Notes: generated by a model from the sequence alone, not told the origin. A DNA stretch of 64,000 nt from Hoeflea_A sp965216535 (GCA_965216535.1 OZ244175.1:1922001-1986000); one strand, 5' to 3'; numbered from the stretch's first letter, positions 26,218 through 35,219 are shown. Numbers and translations are program-made.

Positions 26218-27372
26218 CTAACTCTGTAGGCGCGGCGCCGTGCCCTCGAGTTTGCACAGTATCTCCAGCATGACCTCGTCCGCGCCACCGCCGATGGAGC
26301 CAAGGCGGCCGTCACGGTAGGCGCGGCTGATCGGATTGTCTGCGGTGAAGCCCATGCCGCCCCAATACTGCAGGCAGGCATCCGCCACCTCGCGATAGAG
26401 CCGGCCCGACTTGAGCTTGGCCATGGAGGCGAGCCGTGTGGCGTCATTGCCGCCGACATAGTCTTCTACCGCCTGCCACGTCAGCGCTCGCAGCGCTTCA
26501 ACCTCGGTGCGCAGTTCGGCCAGTCGGAAATGCACTGCCTGGTTGTCGAGCACCGACTTGCCGAAGGCCTTGCGCTCCCGTGTGTATTCGATTGTCAGGT
26601 CGATCAGCCGGTCGAGCGCTTTCAGGCTGGAGGCGGCGACCCAGAGGCGTTCTTCCTGGAACTGCTGCATCTGCATGGTGAACCCGGCGCCTTCCTGGCC
26701 GATCAGGTTGCGCCGCGGCACCCGGACATTGTCGAAAAAGAGCTGGGCAGTGTCGGAGGAATGCATGCCCATTTTGTGGATCTTCTGCCGCTCGATGCCG
26801 GAGGCGTCCATGGGCACAAGGATCAGCGACTTGTTTTTGTGAACCTGGCCTTCGCCGGTGTTTGCGAGCAGACAGCACCAGTCGGCCTGCATGCCGTTGG
26901 TGATCCACATTTTCGAGCCGTTGATGACGTAATCATCGCCATCGACCTCCGCCCGCGTCTTGATTGCCGCAACATCCGACCCGCCTCCGGTTTCAGAGAC
27001 GCCAATGCAGCCGACCAGTTCGCCGGCGATCGACGGGGCCAGCCATTCGCGTTTGAGCTCATCCGACCCGAAGCGATTGAGTGCCGGTGTGCACATGTCC
27101 GTCTGAACGCCGATGGCCATCGGCACGCCGCCGCAGGTTGCCGACCCAAGTTCTTCGGCCATGACCATGGAATAGGAGAAGTCGAGGCCGAGACCGCCGC
27201 AAACCGGGTCATATTTGATGCCGAGCAGACCGAGCTTGCCGAGTTTGCCGAACACCTCGTGAGCGGGAAACTGCTCCGCCTTTTCCCACTCGTCGACATA
27301 CGGATTGACCTCCGTCTCGATAAATCGGGCGACGGTCTGGCCCAGTTGCCGATGCTCTTCCGTCAGTTGCAT
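26218..27372 (-). CDS. Acyl-CoA dehydrogenase
   Basis: This 384-residue FAD enzyme oxidises an acyl-CoA to its 2-enoyl form and passes electrons to ETF. Family signatures are CIGVSETGGGSDVA, WITNG and the C-terminal block YWGGMGFTADNPISRAYRD. The catalytic base is likely the glutamate in GGGADEVMLEIL. GAGGAGG precedes the ATG. The LiuR-like operator and neighbouring MerR gene suggest branched-chain amino-acid or isoprenoid (citronellyl-CoA-like) catabolism; the substrate is inferred. Confidence 0.9.
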   Translation of the reverse strand: MQLTEEHRQLGQTVARFIETEVNPYVDEWEKAEQFPAHEVFGKLGKLGLLGIKYDPVCGGLGLDFSYSMVMAEELGSATCGGVPMAIGVQTDMCTPALNRFGSDELKREWLAPSIAGELVGCIGVSETGGGSDVAAIKTRAEVDGDDYVINGSKMWITNGMQADWCCLLANTGEGQVHKNKSLILVPMDASGIERQKIHKMGMHSSDTAQLFFDNVRVPRRNLIGQEGAGFTMQMQQFQEERLWVAASSLKALDRLIDLTIEYTRERKAFGKSVLDNQAVHFRLAELRTEVEALRALTWQAVEDYVGGNDATRLASMAKLKSGRLYREVADACLQYWGGMGFTADNPISRAYRDGRLGSIGGGADEVMLEILCKLEGTAPRLQS

Positions 27373-27411
27373 GCGTTCCTCCTCGCGCGTAATTGCCGCA
27401 TCGTTTCATCT

Positions 27412-27429
27412 ATTGACGTTTACGTCAAT
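27412..27429. promoter_or_regulatory. LiuR-like MerR operator
   Basis: ATTGACGT-TT-ACGTCAAT is an 8-bp perfect inverted repeat with a 2-bp centre, lying between the divergent acyl-CoA dehydrogenase and SCP2-merR genes. It closely resembles the palindrome reported for LiuR-type MerR regulators of branched-chain amino-acid degradation. The MerR protein encoded at 27811 is the likely binder. Confidence 0.65.
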
Positions 27430-27524
27430 TGCATCGAGCATAGGAAAATTGATTGCACAAAGCTGCATCACGTTCTATATGCTGGCAACAGATTAACCGA
27501 AATCCAGCCAGGAGCACTGCCCAA

Positions 27525-27806
27525 ATGAGCGTTGCCGATATTGCAGCATCCATCAAGGAACGTGTCGAGTCGGGAGACTTCGACAGCATCGTGAAATTCG
27601 ATTGCGGGGATGACGGTGTCGTCGTCATCGATCATCAGAGCGTCAGCACCGAGGACAAGGACGCGGACTGCACCATCAGTGTCAGCCTAGACGATCTCGC
27701 TGCCATGGTGGCGGGCGATCTCGACCCGACAGGCGCCTTCATGCAGGGCAAGCTGCAGGTCGAGGGCAATATGGGCGTGGCCATGAAACTGAGCCAGGTG
27801 CTTTAG
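27525..27806 (+). CDS. SCP2 sterol-binding domain protein
   Basis: This 93-residue single-domain SCP2 protein carries the family's LDDLAAMVAGDLDPTGAFMQGKLQVEGNMGVAMKL block. SCP2 domains bind lipids and fatty acyl-CoAs, consistent with the divergent acyl-CoA dehydrogenase. The ATG at 27525 has CAGGAG upstream; a longer in-frame reading from 27453 has no family similarity. It is followed by merR after 4 nt. Confidence 0.88.
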   Translation: MSVADIAASIKERVESGDFDSIVKFDCGDDGVVVIDHQSVSTEDKDADCTISVSLDDLAAMVAGDLDPTGAFMQGKLQVEGNMGVAMKLSQVL

Positions 27807-27810
27807 GAAC

Positions 27811-28230
27811 ATGACCGGCATGCCGGCGGAGCGGGACGACCGGCAGGACCTGTTCGGCATTGCCGATCTCGCAAGAGAATTCGGCATTTCGACACGGACC
27901 ATCCGCTTCTACGAAAACAAAGACCTCATTCACCCCACGCGGGTGAATGGGAGTCGCGTTTATACGCGACGCGATCGCGGACGGCTGGCGCTGATCCTGC
28001 GGGCCAAGGCGATCGGGTCGACACTGGCCCAGATCAAACACTTCCTCGACCTTTACGGAGAGCATGGCGAGGGCCATGTGAAGCAGCTCAACTACCTGAT
28101 CGACGAAACCGACAAGGCGATCGACGATCTCGAGAAAAAACAGGCTCTGATCCGCGACACGCTGAAAGAACTGCGCGCCATCCGTCAGGACAGCATCGAC
28201 AAGCTTGAAGAAAAACGCGCGGGCGGCTGA
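27811..28230 (+). CDS. MerR-family regulator, LiuR-like
   Basis: This 139-residue MerR protein has an N-terminal winged HTH (FGIADLAREFGISTRTIRFYENKDLI, residues 15-40) and a C-terminal coiled coil. It lacks the cysteine metal-binding pattern of metal-sensing MerR proteins. The length and sequence style match LiuR/AtuR-type regulators of acyl-CoA catabolism. It is co-transcribed with SCP2 and faces the palindrome at 27412. An internal ATG at codon 4 is an alternative start. Confidence 0.85.
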   Translation: MTGMPAERDDRQDLFGIADLAREFGISTRTIRFYENKDLIHPTRVNGSRVYTRRDRGRLALILRAKAIGSTLAQIKHFLDLYGEHGEGHVKQLNYLIDETDKAIDDLEKKQALIRDTLKELRAIRQDSIDKLEEKRAGG

Positions 28231-28233
28231 CCA

Positions 28234-29277
28234 TCAAGCCGGTTTGCGGGCGCAGACCACGCTCCAGTGTCCGAATGTGTTTTGCGTCTCGACATCAACA
28301 AACCCGGCGCCTTCCAGCAAGGCCCGATATTCGCTCGACGAACGCTGCCGACCTTCCGTCCAGGCGAGCATGATGACCGACATGCTGGCGGCTACGAAAG
28401 GGCCCGACTTGGCGTCATCGTACAGCATCTCATGGATCATGACGCGGCCGCCCGGTTTCAACGTTTCAGAACTTTTTCTCATCAAGCCGGCACATTTGTC
28501 GTCCGGCCAATCATGGAAGATGTCGCCATAGAAATGGATGTCGGCAGCGGGCAGCGAATCGTTCCAGAAATCACCCGGCATCGTTGCCACGCGATCCTGC
28601 AGGCCATAGCTGGCAATTACCTCATCGGCGATGTCGCAGACGACGGGCATCTCCAGTACGGTGCATGAGAGATCCGGCCAGCGATCGGCCGCTCCAATCG
28701 CATGGGCGCCCGATCCGCCACCGATGTCAATCAGGCTTGTCGCATCGGACAGGTCGAACGCCTCCGGCCACGCCATCGCGGGGCCGATCGAATGGGCGTG
28801 CATCATCATGGTGAACTCGCGTGCCCGTTCGACCTCCTCCTCATGGGTCTTGAACAGCTCTTTGCCTTCGTAGATTTGGGAGCGGCCCTCCACGATGGCC
28901 TTGCGCACGGTTGGGAAGGACGTCAGGTTCGGCTGGCCGTAGAAGGCCGGACGCAAATAGTCGCCGATGAAGGTCGGGCTTTCCGGCGCCAGATAGTCTT
29001 TCGCCAACTCCGTCAGGGCGAAATGGTCATCGCGCCGCTCCAGCAGGCCAAGCGACGTACACAGCACGAGCAGCGCATCGATACTGCGCGACCCCAGCGC
29101 CAACGCATCGCCGATTTCTGACATGGTCATCGGCCGCTCGGCAAGTTTTTCGAACAGTCCGAGATCATAGGCGACAACAAACGCCTGGCCGCCGAACAAG
29201 CCGGCCTGCAGATCGAAGAACAGCCTGTCATCCGAACGTGGTTTGCGCAGCGTTCGCCGTGTCTGCGTTTCGGTCAT
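28234..29277 (-). CDS. SAM-dependent O-methyltransferase (Methyltransf_2 type)
   Basis: This 347-residue class I methyltransferase has an N-terminal winged-helix dimerisation domain (about 20-110) and a C-terminal catalytic domain. The SAM loop is LIDIGGGSGAHA, and the segment FHDWPDDKC matches the catalytic-histidine block LHDWPDEKC of plant-type O-methyltransferases and hydroxyindole/hydroxyneurosporene methyltransferases. The ATG at 29277 has GGAGG upstream. The substrate cannot be told. It converges on merR with 3 nt between them. Confidence 0.85.
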   Translation of the reverse strand: MTETQTRRTLRKPRSDDRLFFDLQAGLFGGQAFVVAYDLGLFEKLAERPMTMSEIGDALALGSRSIDALLVLCTSLGLLERRDDHFALTELAKDYLAPESPTFIGDYLRPAFYGQPNLTSFPTVRKAIVEGRSQIYEGKELFKTHEEEVERAREFTMMMHAHSIGPAMAWPEAFDLSDATSLIDIGGGSGAHAIGAADRWPDLSCTVLEMPVVCDIADEVIASYGLQDRVATMPGDFWNDSLPAADIHFYGDIFHDWPDDKCAGLMRKSSETLKPGGRVMIHEMLYDDAKSGPFVAASMSVIMLAWTEGRQRSSSEYRALLEGAGFVDVETQNTFGHWSVVCARKPA

Positions 29278-29334
29278 TGACCGGCCTCCGTCATGATGGT
29301 TGCAGGCCGACCGTGCCACGCCGGACGGCCACTC

Positions 29335-30540
29335 TCAAGGGTGCTCGTCGTCATGGCGGCCGACAAGACAATAGACATCCATCGGTCCCCGTCCGCGGAT
29401 GTCGACCGTGCCGCGCTGTTCGAATACAAACTGCACCTTCAACGCTTCGTGGACGGTATCGCTAACCTGAATGACGCCGTCGCGGGCGGTCGTCTCGAGG
29501 CGGCTGGCGACGTTGACCGTGTCGCCCCACAGATCATAAGCAAATTTGCTGCGACCGATGACGCCGGCGACCACCGGACCGGCATGGATACCGATGCGCA
29601 GCGCCAGGGCGCCGTCGCCAGCGTCTTTGAACGTCTCGATGAACGCCATCATGTCGAGCGCCATCTCGCCGATGCGGACGCAATGATTGTCGGTCGGTCC
29701 CGACAGGCCGCCGACGACCATATAGGCATCGCCGATGGTCTTGATCTTCTCCAACCGGTGGTCTTCGGCGAGTGTGTCGAAATGCGAGAAGATCGCATTG
29801 AGCGTCGAGACGATCTCCTCCGGTTGACGGTCGCCGGCATAGCGGGTGAAGTCGACGATATCTGCAAACAGGATGCTGACATTGTCGTGCCGTTCAGCAA
29901 TGGTTCCCGGATGTGCCTTCAGGCGGCGGGCGGTCTTTTCCGGCAGTATGTTGAGCAGCAGCCGGTTGGCGTTTTCGCGCTCGCGCAAGGCGGCGCGAAC
30001 GAATGAGCTCGAAAACACGAACACGATCACCGACGCAAAGGTGAGGTTCATCCAGAAGAACAGCACCTTTATTCCATCCGGGACGGCACTGTCCGTTGCG
30101 GATCCGGTATCGAGGGCAACCGTGATTGCAATATTGACCAGGTAGAGAAGCAGCCAAAGGGTCGACTGACGTACGGAAAAATACATCAGAGCGACAAGCG
30201 GGCCGCACAGACCCCAGACCAGCAAATATCCGGAATCGCCCGCGCTGCCGATGGCCCATTGGGTGACGCTGGGGACATAGATGATGCTGGCGACCAGTGC
30301 ATAGGCGGCAATCAGGTGATTGCGTAGCATATGCGACAGCACCAGCGACGTCCCCACGACGACCACGAAAAGAAGCGGCAGCAGCGCGATGATGGTGGCG
30401 CCGAAGATGACGAAATACATCGCAGACCAGATGCAGCCGGCGAGCGAGCAGGAGAGGGCGACGAGGAAGATTGCGAACTTCTCGGCGCGCAACTCGGCCG
30501 TATCGTCCGGGTCGTAGGCGAACCGTTCGGTCAGTTTCAT
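29335..30540 (-). CDS. Membrane class III adenylate/guanylate cyclase
   Basis: This 401-residue protein has six hydrophobic segments (about 20-190) and a C-terminal class III cyclase domain (about 215-390). Metal-binding aspartates appear in ILFADIVDFTRYAG and KIKTIGDAYMVVGG, and the transition-state residues in YDLWGDTVNVASRLE. LWGDTVN favours ATP, hence cAMP. The short linker NILPEKTARRLK before the catalytic domain is typical. The ATG has no strong ribosome site. Confidence 0.88.
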   Translation of the reverse strand: MKLTERFAYDPDDTAELRAEKFAIFLVALSCSLAGCIWSAMYFVIFGATIIALLPLLFVVVVGTSLVLSHMLRNHLIAAYALVASIIYVPSVTQWAIGSAGDSGYLLVWGLCGPLVALMYFSVRQSTLWLLLYLVNIAITVALDTGSATDSAVPDGIKVLFFWMNLTFASVIVFVFSSSFVRAALRERENANRLLLNILPEKTARRLKAHPGTIAERHDNVSILFADIVDFTRYAGDRQPEEIVSTLNAIFSHFDTLAEDHRLEKIKTIGDAYMVVGGLSGPTDNHCVRIGEMALDMMAFIETFKDAGDGALALRIGIHAGPVVAGVIGRSKFAYDLWGDTVNVASRLETTARDGVIQVSDTVHEALKVQFVFEQRGTVDIRGRGPMDVYCLVGRHDDEHP

Positions 30541-30583
30541 CGGTGTGCCGTAACGGGCGAAACCTTGGTCGCGAGGCTGGGTG

Positions 30584-31039
30584 TCAACCCGCGGCCGCAG
30601 CCTTCTCGGTCAATCCCAGCCGGTCGGCGATGTTGAAGCGCGCGGCCGACAAATCAGCAATGGTGTGATGTTGCAGCGTTTCCAGAAACGCGTTCAACGC
30701 CTCACGCCAGGCCGAGTTCAGAGCGCAGCTGTCGACAAGCGGGCACTCGGCAGCGTCATTCTCAAAGCATTCCGCCATGGCAAAGCTGTCCTCCGTGACG
30801 CGGATTACGTCGAACAGAGTGATATCTTCAGCCGGGCGTCCCAAACGGATGCCGCCGTTGCGGCCGCGCACCGTCTCGATCAGCCCCGCCTTGACCAGAG
30901 GTTTGAGGATCTTGAACAGGAAGAGCTCTGACACCCCGTAGGCGCGGGCGATGTCAGGCACGCGGCTCAGCGCGCCCGGGTCGGCCGCGCAATACATCAG
31001 CATCCGCACGGCGTAGTTGGTCTGTTTTGTTACTCGCAT
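30584..31039 (-). CDS. rirA: RirA, rhizobial iron-responsive regulator
   Basis: This 151-residue Rrf2-family repressor begins MRVTKQTNYAVRMLMYC, almost letter-for-letter the rhizobial RirA N-terminus. It keeps the three Fe-S ligand cysteines at 91, 99 and 105 in AECFENDAAECPLVDSC. RirA carries an iron-sulfur cluster and represses iron-uptake genes when iron is plentiful. The ATG at 31039 has GAGG upstream. It is divergent from an iron-binding protein gene and shares an Irr-like box with it. Confidence 0.95.
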   Translation of the reverse strand: MRVTKQTNYAVRMLMYCAADPGALSRVPDIARAYGVSELFLFKILKPLVKAGLIETVRGRNGGIRLGRPAEDITLFDVIRVTEDSFAMAECFENDAAECPLVDSCALNSAWREALNAFLETLQHHTIADLSAARFNIADRLGLTEKAAAAG

Positions 31040-31086
31040 GTTTTGCCTCGTGGCCGGCCCGCATCCCATTGGTTTCGGGCACAAAT

Positions 31087-31103
31087 TTTAGAATCGTTCT
31101 ATT
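31087..31103. promoter_or_regulatory. Irr-box (ICE)-like palindrome between rirA and the iron-binding protein gene
   Basis: TTTAGAA-TCG-TTCTATT has a perfect 5-bp inner dyad TAGAA/TTCTA and matches 12 of 14 arm positions of TTTAGAA-N3-TTCTAAA. It sits 48-64 nt upstream of rirA and 107-123 nt upstream of the divergent gene, so it could control both. Confidence 0.6.
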
Positions 31104-31209
31104 AAATTCGATTTTTTTTGTCAAGTTTTACGTGAGCCTCTTGCCTTGCCGCTAATAATTGGAGTATTGCAATCATGTTTTCAAATTTCACGTATCCAAA
31201 GGGTTGGAA

Positions 31210-32235
31210 ATGTACGCCAAGTCATTCATCGCCGTCGGTGCGGCGGCGGTGCTGTCCACATCGATCGGAACCTCGGCCCTGGCCGAGGAAGTCAACATTT
31301 ACTCCTATCGCCAGCCGGACCTGATCGCGCCGCTGCTTGACGCATTTACAGAAGAGACGGGGATCAAGACCAATGTGCTGTTCCTCAACAAGGGATTGGT
31401 CGAGCGCGTTGAGGCCGAGGGTGCAAATTCACCTGCAGACCTCATTCTGACAGTTGATATCAGCCGCCTGAGCGACGCCAAGGACAAAGGTGTTACGCAA
31501 CCTGTTGAAAGCGACGGCATCAACGGCACTATCCCTGCCAATTTCCGCGATCCCGAGGGCCACTGGTTCGGTCTCACCACCCGCGGTCGCGTGGTCTATG
31601 CGTCGAAGGACCGGGTTCCGCAGGATGCGATCACCTATGAGGAACTCGCCGATCCGAAGTGGAAGGGCAAGATCTGCATTCGCAGCGGCCAGCACATCTA
31701 TAATATCGGTATGATCTCGTCGGTCATTTCCCACCTTGGTGAGGAAAAAGCGGAAGAGTGGCTCGCCGGCGTCAAGGACAACCTGGCGCGCAAGCCGAAC
31801 GGAAACGACCGCGCTCAGGCCAAGGGCATCTTCTCCGGCGAATGCGATATCGGCATCGGCAACACCTACTATGTCGGTCTGATGATGACCAACGAGAAGG
31901 AGCCGGAACAAAAGGAATGGGCGGATGCCATCAAGGTGCTGTTCCCGAACTCGCAGGATCGGGGAACGCACGTCAATATTTCCGGCATGGCGCTGGCCAA
32001 GAATGCTCCCAACAAAGACGCCGCGCTCAAACTGATGGAGTTCCTCGCAAGCCCCAAAGGTCAGGAGCTTTACGCCGAACGGGTCTTTGAATATCCGGTT
32101 GCTCCTGGTGCCGAGGCTTCCGACATCGTCAAATCATTCGGCGATATCAATCCCGACACGTTGCCGCTGGCTGACATCGCCAACAACCGTAAAGCGGCTT
32201 CTGTCCTGGTCGACAAGGTTGGCTTCAACAACTAG
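31210..32235 (+). CDS. Periplasmic Fe(III)-binding protein (FutA/FbpA type)
   Basis: This 341-residue type 2 binding protein of iron ABC importers has a signal peptide (cleavage likely after residue 24, TSALA|EEVNIY). The mature protein opens with NIYSYRQPDLIAPLL and contains the iron-ligand tyrosine pair in GNTYYVGLM. AAAGGG precedes the ATG. Permease and ATPase genes do not follow; instead a terminator ends the transcript, so the importer's other parts lie elsewhere. Regulation by Irr and/or RirA is inferred from the shared upstream region. Confidence 0.9.
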   Translation: MYAKSFIAVGAAAVLSTSIGTSALAEEVNIYSYRQPDLIAPLLDAFTEETGIKTNVLFLNKGLVERVEAEGANSPADLILTVDISRLSDAKDKGVTQPVESDGINGTIPANFRDPEGHWFGLTTRGRVVYASKDRVPQDAITYEELADPKWKGKICIRSGQHIYNIGMISSVISHLGEEKAEEWLAGVKDNLARKPNGNDRAQAKGIFSGECDIGIGNTYYVGLMMTNEKEPEQKEWADAIKVLFPNSQDRGTHVNISGMALAKNAPNKDAALKLMEFLASPKGQELYAERVFEYPVAPGAEASDIVKSFGDINPDTLPLADIANNRKAASVLVDKVGFNN

Positions 32236-32260
32236 CCGATGACCAATCCAAGTTAACTAA

Positions 32261-32287
32261 AGGCGGCCTCGAGCCGCCTCTTTTATT
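32261..32287 (+). terminator. Rho-independent terminator after the iron-binding protein gene
   Basis: A perfect 7-bp stem AGGCGGC/GCCGCCT with loop CTCGA is followed by CTTTTATT. It overlaps the stop codon of the convergent trhO gene. Confidence 0.85.
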
Positions 32288-33215
32288 GGCCGATATGGCG
32301 GCGGCCGCGCTTTAGAGCCAACGCGATCTGCTTCTGCCGCTCGCGATAGCGCGCACGATCTTCGTCGCTGCGGTCCGCATGGCAGTAGGGGCAGGAGACG
32401 CCGTCCTCGAACAGCGGACTGGCCACCTCGTCAGCCGTCAATGGATAGCGGCAGGCGCGGCAAAGCCGGTGCTCGCCCTGCTCAAGGCCATGGGTGACCG
32501 AAACCCGCTCGTCGAACACGAAGCAGGCGCCGTCCCAGAGGCTGTCGTCCTCCGGCACCTCTTCCAGATACTTCAGGATGCCGCCGCGCAAGTGATATAC
32601 GTCTTCGAATCCTTCCGCCTTCATGAACGCAGTGGCCTTCTCGCAGCGGATGCCACCGGTGCAGTACATGGCGATCTTCGGTTTGTCCGAAAGCTCCGGG
32701 TTGTTGCGCACCCAGTCAGGAAACTCTCGGAACGAACCCGTGTGCGGATCGACGGCGCCCTTGAACTGGCCGATTGCCGTTTCGTAGTCGTTGCGTGTGT
32801 CGATGACGATCGTGTCGGGATCGGAGATCAGGGCATTCCAATCCTGTGGTTCGACATAAGTGCCGACGCTCTGCAGGGGGTCGATGCCCTCGACGCCCAT
32901 GGTGACGATTTCCTTTTTCAACCGCACTTTCATGCGGTGAAAGGGCATTTCCCGCGCCCGGCTCTCCTTGTGCTCCAGGCCGGCAAAGGCGGGCAGGGCC
33001 CGCAGGTCCGCAAGCACCGTTGCAATGCCCGCATCCTGTCCGGCGATGGTGCCGTTGATGCCTTCGTGCGCCAGCAGCAGCGTGCCGCGCACGTCGTTTG
33101 CGTCGCACAGCTTCTGGATTGGTTCCTGCAGCGTTTCAAACTCGGGCAACGGCGTGAAATGATAGAGCGCCGCCACCAGGAAATTCGCGTTGTTTGCGGC
33201 CTGTGTGTTGGTCAT
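32283..33215 (-). CDS. trhO: TrhO, tRNA U34 hydroxylase (rhodanese family)
   Basis: This 310-residue protein matches the YceA/TrhO family, which makes 5-hydroxyuridine at the tRNA wobble position using molecular oxygen. The rhodanese domain carries the active-site loop MYCTGGIRCEKA, and the C-terminus has a Cys-rich segment (CRACRYPL, CPYCHADR) that could bind zinc. The family-typical GINGTIAG block is near residue 50. The ATG at 33215 is chosen over a TTG 16 codons upstream; neither has a clear ribosome site. Confidence 0.92.
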   Translation of the reverse strand: MTNTQAANNANFLVAALYHFTPLPEFETLQEPIQKLCDANDVRGTLLLAHEGINGTIAGQDAGIATVLADLRALPAFAGLEHKESRAREMPFHRMKVRLKKEIVTMGVEGIDPLQSVGTYVEPQDWNALISDPDTIVIDTRNDYETAIGQFKGAVDPHTGSFREFPDWVRNNPELSDKPKIAMYCTGGIRCEKATAFMKAEGFEDVYHLRGGILKYLEEVPEDDSLWDGACFVFDERVSVTHGLEQGEHRLCRACRYPLTADEVASPLFEDGVSCPYCHADRSDEDRARYRERQKQIALALKRGRRHIGQ

Positions 33216-33399
33216 GCGCAGGCCATAGCGCTTTGCGGGCCCCCAAGCAATCCGCAACACCAATTGTCCGGTTCAACAGAATTGAACCCTGACGGTCTTG
33301 AACGGTTGCGAGGATTATCGGAAGCTTGACGCGGTTGGGGCCTGCAATTGGAAGACGGTGCGTCGAAGCGCCAGCGCGGCAACGAGGGCAGGAGCGATC

Positions 33400-34941
33400 A
33401 TGAGCGATACCGCAAAGTCGGCCAACAGGGGCTTTATTGCCGCGATAGAGCGTGTCGGAAATCGACTTCCTGACCCCGTTTTTATCTTCATCTGGCTGAT
33501 TGCCATCCTGATGGTGGTCAGCGTGCTTGCTGCGCTGATCGGCTTGCAGGCAATCCACCCGGTCACCGACGAGCCAGTCAGGGCCTCGAGCCTGCTGTCA
33601 GGCGAAAACCTGCGGCGGCTGGTCACCGACATGCCGACGACCTTCACCCATTTCCATCCGCTGGGCTATGTGCTCGTGGTCATGCTGGGCGCGGGTGTGG
33701 CCGAGCGCACCGGTCTTCTCGGCACGGCCATGCGGGCCGGAGTGCAGGATGCGCCGAAGGCGCTGCTCACACCCATTGTCGTTGCCGTCGGCATGATCGG
33801 CAATCTGGCGGCGGATGCGGCCTACGTGGTGCTGATCCCGCTTGCAGGCATCATCTTTGCAGCAGCGGGTCGTCATCCGGTGGCGGGCATCGCCGCTGCC
33901 TTTGCCGGTGTGTCGGGCGGATTTTCGGCGAATCTGTTTCCGGGCCAACTCGATGCCCTGTTGTTTGGCATCACGGCCGCCGGCGCAGAAATTCTCGATC
34001 CGGAATGGCAGGCCAATATCGCGGGCAACTGGTACCTGATCATGGCGCTGTTCTTCGTCTATCTGCCGGTGATCTGGATCGTGACCGACCGCTTTGTCGA
34101 GCCGCGACTCGGTCCCTGGACCGGCGGTGCGGTGGCCGGTTCGGACGAGGCGATTTCAGGGCCGCTGACGGACACGGAAAAGAGCGGTCTGTGGCGGGCG
34201 GCGCTGGCCGTGCTTGCCGTTATCCTCGTCTGGGTGTTCCTGACCGTTGGCCCGGGCACACCACTGATCGACGAGAATGCCCGGCCGGAAGCGCGCATGA
34301 CGCCTTTTTACCAGTCTCTGGTCGCCGGTTTCTTCCTGCTGTTTCTGGTCAGCGGTTGGGTCTACGGCGCCACCACAGGCAGCATCAAGAGCCATCGCGA
34401 CCTGGTCAGCAAGATGACAGAGTCGATGGCCGACATGGGCTATTACCTGGTGCTGGCATTCGTCGCCGCGCATTTCGTAGCCATGTTCATCTGGTCCAAT
34501 CTGGGCCTGATCCTGGCCATCGACGGGGCCGAATTCCTGCGTTGGACAAATATGCCGGGGCCGCTGCTGCTCGCCGGCCTGCTGATCCTCAGCGGCATTA
34601 TCAACCTCTTCGTTGGCTCGGCGTCAGCCAAATGGGCGCTGCTGGCGCCGATCCTGGTGCCAATGCTGATGCTGCTCAACATCAGTCCGGAGACGGCAAC
34701 AGCCGCCTATCGCATCGGCGATTCGGCGACCAACATCATCACGCCGTTGATGGTCTACTTTCCGCTGATCCTGATTTTTTGCCAGCGCTGGGACGAAAAC
34801 TTCGGTATCGGCAGCCTGATGGCGGTGATGATCCCCTATTCCATCTGGCTGATGATCACCGGTGTCATCATTATTGTCGCCTGGGTTGGGCTCGATCTGC
34901 CGCTCGGCCCGGGGGCCGGCGTGGAGTATTCGATCGAGTGA
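33400..34941 (+). CDS. AbgT-family transporter
   Basis: This 513-residue, about 12-TM protein starts MSDTAKSANRGFIAAIERVGNRLPDPVFIF, the standard AbgT opening. It contains conserved segments GGFSANLFPGQLDALLFGIT and GSASAKWALLAPILVPMLM. The family includes p-aminobenzoyl-glutamate uptake (AbgT) and sulfonamide or drug export (MtrF). No aminobenzoyl-glutamate hydrolase gene is adjacent, so the substrate is open. GGGCAGGAG precedes the ATG at 33400. Confidence 0.9.
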   Translation: MSDTAKSANRGFIAAIERVGNRLPDPVFIFIWLIAILMVVSVLAALIGLQAIHPVTDEPVRASSLLSGENLRRLVTDMPTTFTHFHPLGYVLVVMLGAGVAERTGLLGTAMRAGVQDAPKALLTPIVVAVGMIGNLAADAAYVVLIPLAGIIFAAAGRHPVAGIAAAFAGVSGGFSANLFPGQLDALLFGITAAGAEILDPEWQANIAGNWYLIMALFFVYLPVIWIVTDRFVEPRLGPWTGGAVAGSDEAISGPLTDTEKSGLWRAALAVLAVILVWVFLTVGPGTPLIDENARPEARMTPFYQSLVAGFFLLFLVSGWVYGATTGSIKSHRDLVSKMTESMADMGYYLVLAFVAAHFVAMFIWSNLGLILAIDGAEFLRWTNMPGPLLLAGLLILSGIINLFVGSASAKWALLAPILVPMLMLLNISPETATAAYRIGDSATNIITPLMVYFPLILIFCQRWDENFGIGSLMAVMIPYSIWLMITGVIIIVAWVGLDLPLGPGAGVEYSIE

Positions 34942-34942
34942 G

Positions 34943-35215
34943 TTAGAGCAACGGGCGAAAAGTTTGCACCATTTGACCGTGGCGATTTTGGTCTCTGGCC
35001 AGGCGGATTGCAGGCCGTGGTGCCGATCCACCACAAGTGCAAGCCAACGCCGCCAGGGGCCAAAAGCGCCCGGCCCGAAGGGTGGCTGCATATCGGCCCA
35101 TCGGCTGCGTTGCGCCGCTTGCCCGATGCACCACATCGCGCTGCGCGACGCGCCTGGCCGAGTGGAGCCGATCTGCAGCCATCAAATGGTCCAAACTCAT
35201 CGCCCGTTGCTCTAA
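34943..35215. mobile_element. MITE-like 273-bp element with terminal inverted repeats
   Basis: The first and last 34 nt are inverted repeats matching at 31 of 34 positions, both reading TTAGAGCAACGGGCGA inward at the tips. The element has no plausible coding sequence and ends 1 nt after the AbgT-gene stop and 4 nt before the LysR-gene stop, so it fills the whole gap. A related half-copy lies at 40759-40822. It may be a MITE or a rhizobial intergenic palindromic repeat; no target-site duplication was recognised. Confidence 0.65.
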
Positions 35216-35219
35216 GGTT

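Noticed and set aside
31123..31137. TCA-N9-TGA near rirA as a RirA iron-responsive operator
   Set aside because: The reported IRO half-sites read TGA-N9-TCA; this is the reverse arrangement and not a match.
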